Assembly: GCF_900143675.1 (NCBI RefSeq)
Contig: NZ_FRFC01000003.1
Span: 608,523 to 672,522, forward strand
DNA: 64,000 nt
From: Candidatus Nitrosotalea sinensis
GTDB taxonomy: Archaea; Thermoproteota; Nitrososphaeria; Nitrososphaerales; Nitrosopumilaceae
Direction: 5' to 3'
The notes under the pieces were generated by a model. It made no database searches, was not told where the DNA came from, and worked only from the letters and a program-made list of their open reading frames with translations. Of this stretch, positions 8,222-16,068 are shown one piece after another; positions within the stretch are counted from its first letter, which is position 1; each line of letters opens with the position of its first letter. Position numbers and translations under genes: made by a program.

Positions 8222-8608
8222 ATGTCACAGAGTATGCAATATCTGGACAGGATACTGGAAAATGTCATGCACACTGACAAGCAGATAAGGTATGCGACAA
8301 TCTTTGACAACGAAGGAAAAGAGATAGGAACAAGAATACAAGATGGAATGGAACCATTCCTTGATGAACTGGATACAAAAGAAACACTGCGCTATGCAGC
8401 AAATGCATGGAAGATAAGAAGATCCTTTGAACCAAAAATTGGCAAGGGAAGATACGTGTTGGCAGTATATGATAAACTACGAAGACTAACAATGCCTATT
8501 GGAGATAAATATCTCCTAATGGTAACATGGGGAATTGAGGGTGGCTCGTCTCAAATCATTGAACATCTTGAGAACATGTTCTCAGGTGATCCGACCCGAG
8601 ACTGGTGA
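8222..8608 (+). CDS. Roadblock-like thaumarchaeal small protein
   Basis: A 128-residue member of the same family as the genes at 5884, 9124 and 25678. It shows an N-terminal helix, a strand pair with IRYATIFDNEGKEIGTR, a central helix (TKETLRYAANAWKIRRSFEP), the strands YVLAVYDKLRRLTMPIGDKY and a C-terminal helix. It lies 123 bases upstream of a TPR gene that overlaps a second family member, forming a three-gene group. Function unknown; a dimerising regulatory scaffold is a guess from the fold. Confidence 0.65.
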   Translation: MSQSMQYLDRILENVMHTDKQIRYATIFDNEGKEIGTRIQDGMEPFLDELDTKETLRYAANAWKIRRSFEPKIGKGRYVLAVYDKLRRLTMPIGDKYLLMVTWGIEGGSSQIIEHLENMFSGDPTRDW

Positions 8609-8731
8609 TATCACAAATCTGCAAACTCATAGTACCTGTCTAGACTGTACTGTATTCTGAATGGTAAAGATCTAATCCTCCAGACAAAACTATCTTTCTG
8701 TTAAAATACTCCTCGATTGCTATTACTCTAC

Positions 8732-9127
8732 ATGGGGACACAGGATCACAATACTTGGTATAGCTCAGGCAACGAAAATGCAAAGCAAGGAAATTATGAT
8801 GATGCACTGCTTGCGTATGACAAAGCGCTTGAGATTGACCCTCGTCATGTTAGTGCCTGGAACAACAAGGGAATAGTACTGTCAAGATTGAAACGATATG
8901 AAGAAGCCATATCCTGCTATGACATGGCAATAGAATTGGATTCAACATATGCAAATGCATGGTACAACAAGGCAAACGCATTGCGAAATTTTGCACAGTT
9001 TCTTGTAGATACTGCGGCAGATGATAGGGCCAACGCACCCAAAACAATAACCCGCTCTATTGCATTATTTGATTCTGCTGACAAGTGTTATGATCAGGGA
9101 GATATACTCTCAGGAAAAAGAAAATGA
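8732..9127 (+). CDS. TPR-repeat protein
   Basis: A 131-residue protein with two clear tetratricopeptide repeats: WYSSGNENAKQGNYDDALLA with YDKALEIDPRHVSAWNNKG, then VLSRLKRYEEAISCYDMAIE with LDSTYANAWYNKANALRN. A third, degenerate repeat may follow. TPRs are protein-docking surfaces. The stop overlaps the next start as ATGA, indicating tight co-translation with the roadblock-like gene. The start is chosen at ATG 8732 because the TATA-like TTAAAATAC at 8701-8709 sits about 26 bases before it; a TTG at 8717 is less likely. Confidence 0.8.
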   Translation: MGTQDHNTWYSSGNENAKQGNYDDALLAYDKALEIDPRHVSAWNNKGIVLSRLKRYEEAISCYDMAIELDSTYANAWYNKANALRNFAQFLVDTAADDRANAPKTITRSIALFDSADKCYDQGDILSGKRK

Positions 9128-9480
9128 CTCTCGAAAAAATATGCAATGAAATCATCAAATCTGACAAGAACATCACTCTTGTAGCAATATCTCACAGAAC
9201 TGATTTTTTTTATGTAGAAAAAGAAGGAGTAAAAAGCCTTCAAACAAAAGAAGATGTGGAAAAGGCATTGGCTGATGCATCTCTAAGATGGGTCACGCGA
9301 AGATCACATCGAACACTTGGAGAACCACTCTATGCAATGGCAAAATACGAAAAAGCAAAACGAATTACAGTTCCATTTGGAAGATATGGTATAGTCCTAT
9401 GTGGAGTACACCCGGATTCTGACGCTGAACAAATTGCATCTCACTTGATACATATCTTGAAAAAACACATTGTGGACTAG
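9124..9480 (+). CDS. Roadblock-like thaumarchaeal small protein
   Basis: A 118-residue family member sharing the order helix, strands (ITLVAISHRTDFFYVEKEG), helix (VEKALADASLRWVTRRSH), strands (AMAKYEKAKRITVPFGRYG) and final helix (AEQIASHLIHILKKHI). The start overlaps the TPR gene stop (ATGA), so the two products are probably made together and may bind each other. Its alignment to the protein at 8222 is visible in the R-R-H/R-R-S and K-x-R-x-T-x-P-x-G positions. Function unknown. Confidence 0.65.
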   Translation: MTLEKICNEIIKSDKNITLVAISHRTDFFYVEKEGVKSLQTKEDVEKALADASLRWVTRRSHRTLGEPLYAMAKYEKAKRITVPFGRYGIVLCGVHPDSDAEQIASHLIHILKKHIVD

Positions 9481-9879
9481 TCATCCACCATATCCTGAAT
9501 TTCCAACAAAATCTGCACTTGTAGGAGTTCTATACTCTTTTGTCATGTTGATGCCTTCGTTTGTTGTTATGTGCACTTGATCAAGCTTACTTCCCTCAGG
9601 TGGTGAAAGTGAGACTTTCTCGCCTGGCTCAAGTATTGGTATGATGTCAGGTTTTGCAGTTCCTCCATAGTTAATCACTACATTGGTAAGAGAACTAGAA
9701 CCAGTATTTTTTATTGCAACATGAGTCTCAGTTCCCATTGCATCCTGAACTATGATTGGATCTACTGCAAGACTATATTTTTCTGAAGTTGGAATTATTG
9801 GCAAAAATACTAGCAACAAAAATGCAACTACTGCTGCAAATCCTCCTCCAATTGCAACTGTAATGATGGACCTTTTCAA
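9481..9879 (-). CDS. Membrane-anchored extracytoplasmic beta-domain protein
   Basis: A 132-residue protein with a single N-terminal membrane segment (IITVAIGGGFAAVVAFLLLV) acting as anchor or uncleaved signal. The exterior part (about residues 35-120) looks like a CARDB or FxLYD-like beta-sandwich: VDPIIVQDAMGTETHVAIKN, TGSSSLTNVVINYGG and LEPGEKVSLSPPEGS. It ends at the stop of the convergent roadblock-like gene without overlap. No enzymatic motif; a structural surface role is likely. Confidence 0.65.
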   Translation of the reverse strand: MKRSIITVAIGGGFAAVVAFLLLVFLPIIPTSEKYSLAVDPIIVQDAMGTETHVAIKNTGSSSLTNVVINYGGTAKPDIIPILEPGEKVSLSPPEGSKLDQVHITTNEGINMTKEYRTPTSADFVGNSGYGG

Positions 9880-9969
9880 CTGGTAATTATTTTACATTCT
9901 AAATATTTCAATTATTTCATAGACGTATTCCTACGAATCTATAATAAATGGAAAAAAACCAAATTTAAC

Positions 9970-10233
9970 ATGTCTGTAGACATATCTCTTCCAAACTTTG
10001 TTGAATGTAAGACAATTCTGCCTAATGCGTGCTGGGTTGAAGCTCAAAATGATCAAAAAGATGCAGTCTTGCTGGTCTCAGTACCATGTGAAGATCTCTC
10101 ATCAATTGTGGTTATCGACACAAATGGTAAAAGAAGCGAGATGTGTTTCTCAATAGGCTCCATGGTGAAAATTCATGAAAACAAATTATACTATAATAAA
10201 AACCGCCTAGAAGACTGTGATTCTGAAGACTAG
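9970..10233 (+). CDS. Small hypothetical protein
   Basis: An 87-residue soluble protein with alternating hydrophobic strands (AVLLVSVPCEDLSSIVVIDT) and an acidic end. Four Cys are present but not as CxxC pairs. A TATA-like TATAATAAATGG lies about 25-30 bases upstream, consistent with a leaderless start. Its 3' end overlaps the convergent glycosyltransferase gene by four bases. Not recognised. Confidence 0.5.
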   Translation: MSVDISLPNFVECKTILPNACWVEAQNDQKDAVLLVSVPCEDLSSIVVIDTNGKRSEMCFSIGSMVKIHENKLYYNKNRLEDCDSED

Positions 10234-11756
10234 GCTGTAACTTTCCTACTCTCTTTAATGCTATACATTACTATGAACATGCAAAATGCCAAAAAGACCA
10301 GGTTCACAACAAGCGTGGGCATGTTGGTAACAGATTCTTGAAGTGTTCCATATGGTATAGGGTTTGTCCAGAATGTTCCAGGGGATGAGTAAATTTTCTG
10401 CCAGTAATATAATGAAGTCATAGCATGTACAAATATTGTAACTGCAATAAAAGATACTTGGGTCTTCTTTGATACATGTCTTACAAAATTCCAAACTCCA
10501 TATGATGAAATCATTACAATTGATAACAAAAATGGCAATTGATATCTCTCAAGTGAGAGGTCTCTTGCAATCATCAATGTTGTGAAAAAAGTGCTTACAA
10601 ACCAAACTAGTAAAAGTATCTCAGGAACACATTCTTTTTGTTTTCGGATTTTATTTATCGCATATGCCATCCCTACAAAAAAGAATAATGTCATTGGAAC
10701 ACTAGAGTATGTAGCCGGATTATTCCAATCCAGGTTATACGTGGAGCCCGGGAATGCACCCGGTATTGTATTTGCTACGGGACTTGGAATCAATGCATAG
10801 TTGAACAATAATGCCATCCTGATTGGATGCAGCCCTTGTATTGTAGGGTATGCAATAAACCAGACATCTCTATTATAGTTGTCCATGTCATATTTCATGG
10901 AAATTATTTGCAAAACAGGATTTTTGTAAAATCCCGGCTCTGTCAACAAAAATCCTAGTATTGAAACCAGGAAAAATACCGAAACCAGAATGCCGATTTT
11001 AACGATTTTTCTACCATTGCTTCCATGTGTCTGCTGTATTCCATAAAACAAAATGATTGCACCAAACAATATTGCAAACTCTACTGATAACAATTTTGAG
11101 GTAAGTGCACAACCAAATGCAATGGAGCTTGCAATTAGATACTTGATCCTAAGATGTCTTACTCTGAAAGCATGAAGTAAAAGCAATAATGATAACATGC
11201 TAAAGAAAATGTAGTGCACCTCTGTCATTATTGTCCTGCTATACCACACCCACAAGTTGTAGAACAAAAAGAAACCCGAAAACACAATTCCTGTATTTCT
11301 ATTGAAAAGCATTTTGCCTACTAGGAATGCTATCACTACAGTCAGTGCCCCAAAGACTGGGGACAACAACCTCCCTGCAGCCATCTGCTGTATTGTCGGA
11401 GCATTGTGAAAATCATAACAAGAAAACCAATAACACGACCAATCGTAATAGTCACCTGGATCCTGATGTGCAAGACTAAATGGAAGTCCAATCAACATCA
11501 TACGTAACGGGCTGTATGTTGCACCATGAGCAGGTATGTGGTACAATAAACTACAATTATCAATTGAAACTAAACACGGATTTGCAAGATCTCCCTTGTT
11601 TACAAGGTGGATATAGTTTCCTGCCCATCCCAAATAATTTATCTCATCTCCATGTCTTGGCTGGCCTTCAAGATTGTAAGAATACGCAACAATTGCCACC
11701 GCAAAGAGTATTGCTGGAATGGTGTATCTTGTCTTGGCAAGACTTGACTGATTCAT
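10230..11756 (-). CDS. Membrane glycosyltransferase, GT39/ArnT-like (PMT family)
   Basis: A 508-residue polytopic membrane protein with about 11-13 hydrophobic segments. After the first segment comes the acidic catalytic-type motif RHGDEINYLGWAGNYIH in the first exterior loop, as in lipid-linked sugar transferases of the PMT_2 clan. Further landmarks are YYDWSCYWFSCYDFHN, WYSRTIMTEVHYIFF and ARDLSLERYQLPFLL. It would transfer a sugar from a polyprenyl-phosphate carrier to a surface protein or lipid on the outer face of the membrane, fitting the many secreted proteins in this window. The sugar and acceptor cannot be told. Confidence 0.75.
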   Translation of the reverse strand: MNQSSLAKTRYTIPAILFAVAIVAYSYNLEGQPRHGDEINYLGWAGNYIHLVNKGDLANPCLVSIDNCSLLYHIPAHGATYSPLRMMLIGLPFSLAHQDPGDYYDWSCYWFSCYDFHNAPTIQQMAAGRLLSPVFGALTVVIAFLVGKMLFNRNTGIVFSGFFLFYNLWVWYSRTIMTEVHYIFFSMLSLLLLLHAFRVRHLRIKYLIASSIAFGCALTSKLLSVEFAILFGAIILFYGIQQTHGSNGRKIVKIGILVSVFFLVSILGFLLTEPGFYKNPVLQIISMKYDMDNYNRDVWFIAYPTIQGLHPIRMALLFNYALIPSPVANTIPGAFPGSTYNLDWNNPATYSSVPMTLFFFVGMAYAINKIRKQKECVPEILLLVWFVSTFFTTLMIARDLSLERYQLPFLLSIVMISSYGVWNFVRHVSKKTQVSFIAVTIFVHAMTSLYYWQKIYSSPGTFWTNPIPYGTLQESVTNMPTLVVNLVFLAFCMFIVMYSIKESRKVTA

Positions 11757-11926
11757 CTTTTTCTTGTCATTTCTAATTGATTGATATATCTATTGTATGT
11801 TGATATTCGTGTTTGTCATGAAATTACTTGCTATTTTTGAATATATTGAGATTTTATGTTAATGACAAGACTAGAGATATTTTGCAAATATTAAAGTATT
11901 TCAAGTAACAAATCACTATATTCGTC

Positions 11927-11943
11927 TGTCCAGTACTGGAACA
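11927..11943. promoter_or_regulatory. Palindrome in the 11757-12064 intergenic gap
   Basis: The sequence TGTCCAGTACTGGAACA contains a perfect 10-bp palindrome, CCAGTACTGG, flanked by TGT and ACA. It lies about 120 bases before the histidine kinase start and could be an operator or a chance repeat. The rest of this roughly 300-base gap is AT-rich with a TATA-like TTTATTATT near 12031, and I see no gene in it. Confidence 0.3.
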
Positions 11944-12064
11944 ATCATCGAGATAAAATTTCGACATTGTACTATACACATTATCATATTTCTATACTTG
12001 TACGTTATAAACCGGACAATGTGAGCATAATGCTTTATTATTCCATCTGATATATTTGATCATA

Positions 12065-14071
12065 ATGATTCCACATTCACTTAGCAGCATGTATCGTACT
12101 TTTTATGAAATATCTCCAGATCTTATATGCATATTAGATGAAAAAGGAATAATTCTTGATATCAATAAACACATGCTAGAGCATCTAGGTTACACGACAG
12201 ATGAAGTGATAGGCAGGTCTTGTTTTGATTTTATTGTAGGAGATTCACAAATTACCGCATTAAATGGCTTTAAAGAAATGATGGAAAAAGGAATAGGGCC
12301 ACAAATTGAAATAGAAATAATTAGAAAAAATAAACAATCCATTTTCGGTTTATGCAAAGGCGCTCTCATACCAAATGAGTTCTCAAGTAAACGTAGCTAT
12401 ATCATAACAATCCGAGATATTTCCATACTGAAACAAACACTCCAAAGGGCACATATTGCTGAAGAACAAGCAGACAAAAGATATGCTGATCTAAAAAGCG
12501 CACATGATGATCTTTTGGCATTAGAAAAAAAATATAGAAACCTGTATGAACATGCCCCTGATCTTTTACGAACAATTAACCTCGATGGCGTAATACTGGA
12601 TTGTAACGAATCGTATGCACAAAATCTTGGTTATGCTAAAGAAGAAATTATTGGAAAATCCATATCTGATCATATTTCTGAAAAGAGCTGTAATACATTA
12701 TCAGATGGTATTGAAGAATGGAAGAAAACTGGAAAAATATCTAATTTGGAAATATGGCTTAAACGCAAAGATGGAACTATTTTTCCAACACTCATCTCTG
12801 GAACCAGTCTGTATGATGAAAATGGGAATGTAATTGGTAGAACCGTATCACTTCGAGATATTACAGATATTCATGATGCAAAGATGAAAATGGAACAAGA
12901 CCAAGAAAAAATAAACGAGCAATATAGTGAACTAAAAAAGACGCATGAACTCCTAAGTGTTGCTGAACAAAAATTCCGCAGCCTGTATGATACTTCGCCT
13001 GACATGATGCGTACGATTGATGTGAATGGGTTAATTGTTGATTGCAATGACTCTTATGCATCAAACTTGGGTCATGAAAAAAATGACATACTTGGCAAAT
13101 CTATATTCGAACATTCTGCAGAACAAAGTATCCCGCAACTTGTGGACATTTTCAACTCATGGAAAAAAGGCATTGATATCAAGAATAAAGAAATCTGGTT
13201 TAAAAGAAAAAATGGCACAATTTTTCCATGTCTCTTGAGTGCCACCACCTTTTGTCATGGGGATAAGATACTCGGAAGTAATACTGTGATAAAAGACATC
13301 ACTGAACTCTATGAAGCCAGAAAAACAATTGAGGAGAACCAATCTCATATAAAGGAACAATATGAAAAATTATGCCAAGTTGAAAAATCCAAAGAAGAAT
13401 TTATTACAATGATGACACATGAACTAAAAACTCCTCTAGTGCCAATAATTGGATACGTTGATCTGCTTCTTACCGAATCTTTTGGGACTCTCACAGAAGA
13501 ACAGAAGAAAAAATTGCGCCTAATAAGAACAAATTCACAATATCTGACTAATCTTATATCTGACATGCTGGATGTGCAAAAAATTGATCTTGGACAGCTT
13601 AAACTTACTATGAATAGGAATAACCTTCAAGAAATTATGCTGCAAGCAATTGAGGGAATCAGACCTGATATTGAAAAGCGCGGCATCACGTTGTCTACAA
13701 ATCTCCAACCTGATCTATTTTATGTGTGTGATAAGCTAAGGATGATCCAAGTCATAAACAACGTACTTTACAATGCTCTAGATTTTTGTCCTATAAATAC
13801 TGGCAACATATCTGTCAAATTGTATCTAGATGGTACAAACTATAGGATAATCATAAAAGATAATGGGGTTGGAATGCTAAAAGATAATCTTGAGAAAGTG
13901 TTTGTAAAATTTTATCAGATTGACACATCTGTCACAAGAGAGCATGGTGGTTCTGGACTTGGACTTGCCGTATGCAAAGGAATCGTAGAGATGCACCATG
14001 GAAAGATTTGGGCACATTCTGATGGACTAGGAAAAGGAACTGAAATTCACATATCTCTTTCTGCAGTCTGA
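12065..14071 (+). CDS. Sensor histidine kinase with three PAS domains
   Basis: A 668-residue cytoplasmic kinase without membrane segments. Three PAS domains lie at about 5-125 (YEISPDLICILDEKGIILDI), 155-280 (YEHAPDLLRTINLDGVILDC) and 305-425 (YDTSPDMMRTIDVNGLIVDC), joined by coiled coils. The HisKA H-box is MMTHELKTPLVPIIGY (His near 455). The ATPase domain shows NNVLYNALDF (N), DNGVGM (G1) and GGSGLGLAVCKGIVEMHHG (G2). The latter two PAS domains are closely similar, suggesting internal duplication. No response regulator is adjacent, so it is an orphan. The start is ATG 12065; a TTG at 12056 is possible. Confidence 0.9.
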   Translation: MIPHSLSSMYRTFYEISPDLICILDEKGIILDINKHMLEHLGYTTDEVIGRSCFDFIVGDSQITALNGFKEMMEKGIGPQIEIEIIRKNKQSIFGLCKGALIPNEFSSKRSYIITIRDISILKQTLQRAHIAEEQADKRYADLKSAHDDLLALEKKYRNLYEHAPDLLRTINLDGVILDCNESYAQNLGYAKEEIIGKSISDHISEKSCNTLSDGIEEWKKTGKISNLEIWLKRKDGTIFPTLISGTSLYDENGNVIGRTVSLRDITDIHDAKMKMEQDQEKINEQYSELKKTHELLSVAEQKFRSLYDTSPDMMRTIDVNGLIVDCNDSYASNLGHEKNDILGKSIFEHSAEQSIPQLVDIFNSWKKGIDIKNKEIWFKRKNGTIFPCLLSATTFCHGDKILGSNTVIKDITELYEARKTIEENQSHIKEQYEKLCQVEKSKEEFITMMTHELKTPLVPIIGYVDLLLTESFGTLTEEQKKKLRLIRTNSQYLTNLISDMLDVQKIDLGQLKLTMNRNNLQEIMLQAIEGIRPDIEKRGITLSTNLQPDLFYVCDKLRMIQVINNVLYNALDFCPINTGNISVKLYLDGTNYRIIIKDNGVGMLKDNLEKVFVKFYQIDTSVTREHGGSGLGLAVCKGIVEMHHGKIWAHSDGLGKGTEIHISLSAV

Positions 14072-14129
14072 TGAAACTTGCATGTTTTTGATCATTTTCT
14101 TAATATTGCCTATTTTAGACACTTGATCT

Positions 14130-15200
14130 GTGAAAGCTCTAGTCTATGAAAATTATGCACCTGATGATGATTACAAAAAAATTCTAAAAATAGTGGAGAT
14201 ACCTAACCCAAAACCAAAACCAAACGAGGTGGTCTTCAAAGTAGTTGTAGCAGGATTAAACCATGATGACATCTGGGGAATGAGGGGAAAACCAATCCAG
14301 ATCCCAATGCCACACATCTCAGGCACTGATGCAGCAGGCGAGGTAGTTGCTGTAGGGTCAGATGTCACTACTATCAAAGTTGGAGATAGGGTCGTCTCGC
14401 ATGGAAACTTGTCATGTCGAGTTTGTGTTGATTGTACTGATGGCAGAGAATATGACTGTAGACATAGAAAGGTTTGGGGATTTCAAACAGGCCCCTTGTG
14501 GGGCGGATATTGTGAGTATACTCATCTTCCAGAAGTAAATGTAGTCAAAATCCCTGATAATGTATCATACGAAGATGCAGCAGCTGCATCTATGACCATG
14601 ACAACTTCATGGCATATGCTTGTTGGCAGGGCAAAGATAAGGCCAGGACAAACAGTATTGATAATGGGAGGGGGTTCAGGTATGGGAACATTTGGAATCC
14701 AGATTGCCAAACTTTACGGGTGTGATGTTATTGCAACTGCAAGTGGCAGCAAACTTGAGGAATGTCTCAAACTTGGTGCAGATTTTGCAGTAGACCACCG
14801 AAAAGAAGATTGGAACAAACAAGTATTTGCAATATCAAAAGACTTGGCAAAACAAAAGCACACCAGTCCTGGAATTGATGTCATCTTTGAGCACATTGGA
14901 GGCTCACACTGGAACAAGGAACTTGCATTGCTCAAATATGGTGCAACTCTTGTCACGACAGGTGCTACAACCGGATATGATGTAGCATCTGATCTTCGAC
15001 ACATATTTTTCAAAGGAACAAATATTCTCGGTTCTACACAAGGAACACGTGCAGAACTAGAGGCTGGAATTCACTGGATGTCAAAAGGGAAAATAAAATC
15101 AATTGTAGATTCAATCTACACGTTCGAAAATGCAGTAGAAGCACATACCAAGATGCTAAAAGGCAATCTCTTTGGTAAAATACTGATGAAACCTGCATAA
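14130..15200 (+). CDS. MDR-family reductase, possible acryloyl-CoA-type enoyl reductase
   Basis: A 356-residue medium-chain dehydrogenase/reductase. The NAD(P) fold has GGGSGMGTFGIQIAKLYG at about 178-195. Four Cys in CRVCVDCTDGREYDC keep a structural-zinc lobe, but the catalytic zinc sites are gone: the usual C-x-H position reads LNHDDIWG and the usual GHE reads GTDAAG. The segments SGTDAAGEVVAVG, VWGFQTGPLWGGYCEY and SWHMLVGRAKIRPGQ resemble crotonyl-CoA carboxylase/reductase and acryloyl-CoA reductase. A role in the hydroxypropionate/hydroxybutyrate cycle is therefore possible but only inferred. GTG start, with a TATA-like TTAATAT near 14100, fits a leaderless mRNA. Confidence 0.75.
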   Translation: MKALVYENYAPDDDYKKILKIVEIPNPKPKPNEVVFKVVVAGLNHDDIWGMRGKPIQIPMPHISGTDAAGEVVAVGSDVTTIKVGDRVVSHGNLSCRVCVDCTDGREYDCRHRKVWGFQTGPLWGGYCEYTHLPEVNVVKIPDNVSYEDAAAASMTMTTSWHMLVGRAKIRPGQTVLIMGGGSGMGTFGIQIAKLYGCDVIATASGSKLEECLKLGADFAVDHRKEDWNKQVFAISKDLAKQKHTSPGIDVIFEHIGGSHWNKELALLKYGATLVTTGATTGYDVASDLRHIFFKGTNILGSTQGTRAELEAGIHWMSKGKIKSIVDSIYTFENAVEAHTKMLKGNLFGKILMKPA

Positions 15201-15244
15201 CCAGCATCTTTACTATATCTTTTTAGACTAGGAATATCATACGT

Positions 15245-15751
15245 ATGACAAGTATGTATGCTAGATTATTGACTATCTTGGTCTTGTCTGCATCTTTGAT
15301 TCTATTTGCAAATCCAGTACATGCGCAAACTCCTACCAAGTTTTCCACAAAAGGTGCCATATCTGAAAGCAGTAACTTTCATGGCGTCATACTGTGGACA
15401 ATAATTGACAACAACAAAGGCACTATGATACTTCAATCTCCTGTAGGTAGGGGCCTAGTACATGTATCTATTGCACCAAGCACTACGTGTGATTCTTCAA
15501 CACCTATTTGTCTCTTCTCAACCGTAATTGATTCAACTGATAGTAATGTTTTCAAAACCGGGGACACTGCAAGAATCTCAATTAACCTTGACTCTAAACA
15601 AGAATCACTTTCCATGTTGACTGGTGTTCTTGCAGGCTTTGACGCTTCAGTTGACTTGTCTAATACCTGGATTCCACATTCTGTGACCGACTCTACAAAA
15701 CACTATCAAATTGGACTAAACGAATCAATAGGCGTCACTGCAAAAAGTTGA
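15245..15751 (+). CDS. Secreted hypothetical protein
   Basis: A 168-residue exported protein with a signal peptide ending FANPVHAQ at about residue 28. The mature part is beta-rich and Ser/Thr-rich with one Cys pair (TTCDSSTPICLF) and no PEF tail or C-terminal anchor. It was not recognised. It follows the MDR reductase after 44 bases on the same strand, with its own possible promoter. A short T-run at 15763-15769 after the stop may terminate transcription. Confidence 0.65.
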   Translation: MTSMYARLLTILVLSASLILFANPVHAQTPTKFSTKGAISESSNFHGVILWTIIDNNKGTMILQSPVGRGLVHVSIAPSTTCDSSTPICLFSTVIDSTDSNVFKTGDTARISINLDSKQESLSMLTGVLAGFDASVDLSNTWIPHSVTDSTKHYQIGLNESIGVTAKS

Positions 15752-15788
15752 AAAACTGGGGATTTTTTTATCGGTCTATTTTGATTGT

Positions 15789-15944
15789 TTAACGACTCTT
15801 TTTAGATTTCTTGCCCAGCAATGAAGTCAGAAATGTGCTATTGTCCAATGATGGATCGCTTTTTTGAGCATCTCTTATAGCTCTTATGAATTTCTGAAAT
15901 GCCTCGACCTTGACAGTTATTGTCTTGTATTCTTTTCTTGGCAT
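15789..15944 (-). CDS. Small basic protein, 51 residues
   Basis: MPRKEYKTITVKVEAFQKFI begins a 51-residue, strongly basic protein ending in GKKSKKSR. The first part (KTITVKVEAFQKFIRAIRDA) looks like the strand-helix of a ribbon-helix-helix type DNA-binding protein, so a small transcriptional repressor is possible. It was read directly from the minus strand between two larger genes. The remaining bases up to 16068 hold only AT-rich sequence. Confidence 0.55.
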   Translation of the reverse strand: MPRKEYKTITVKVEAFQKFIRAIRDAQKSDPSLDNSTFLTSLLGKKSKKSR

Positions 15945-16068
15945 GCCAATAATAATCCGGTACAGTTAATAAATCTTGAGTGTAGTTTTCCATAAAATAT
16001 CATACTTTATACCCAAAAATATAGAAAAATATTTGTTCAATTGCCATAAATTGCAAATGTGTCCGGTG

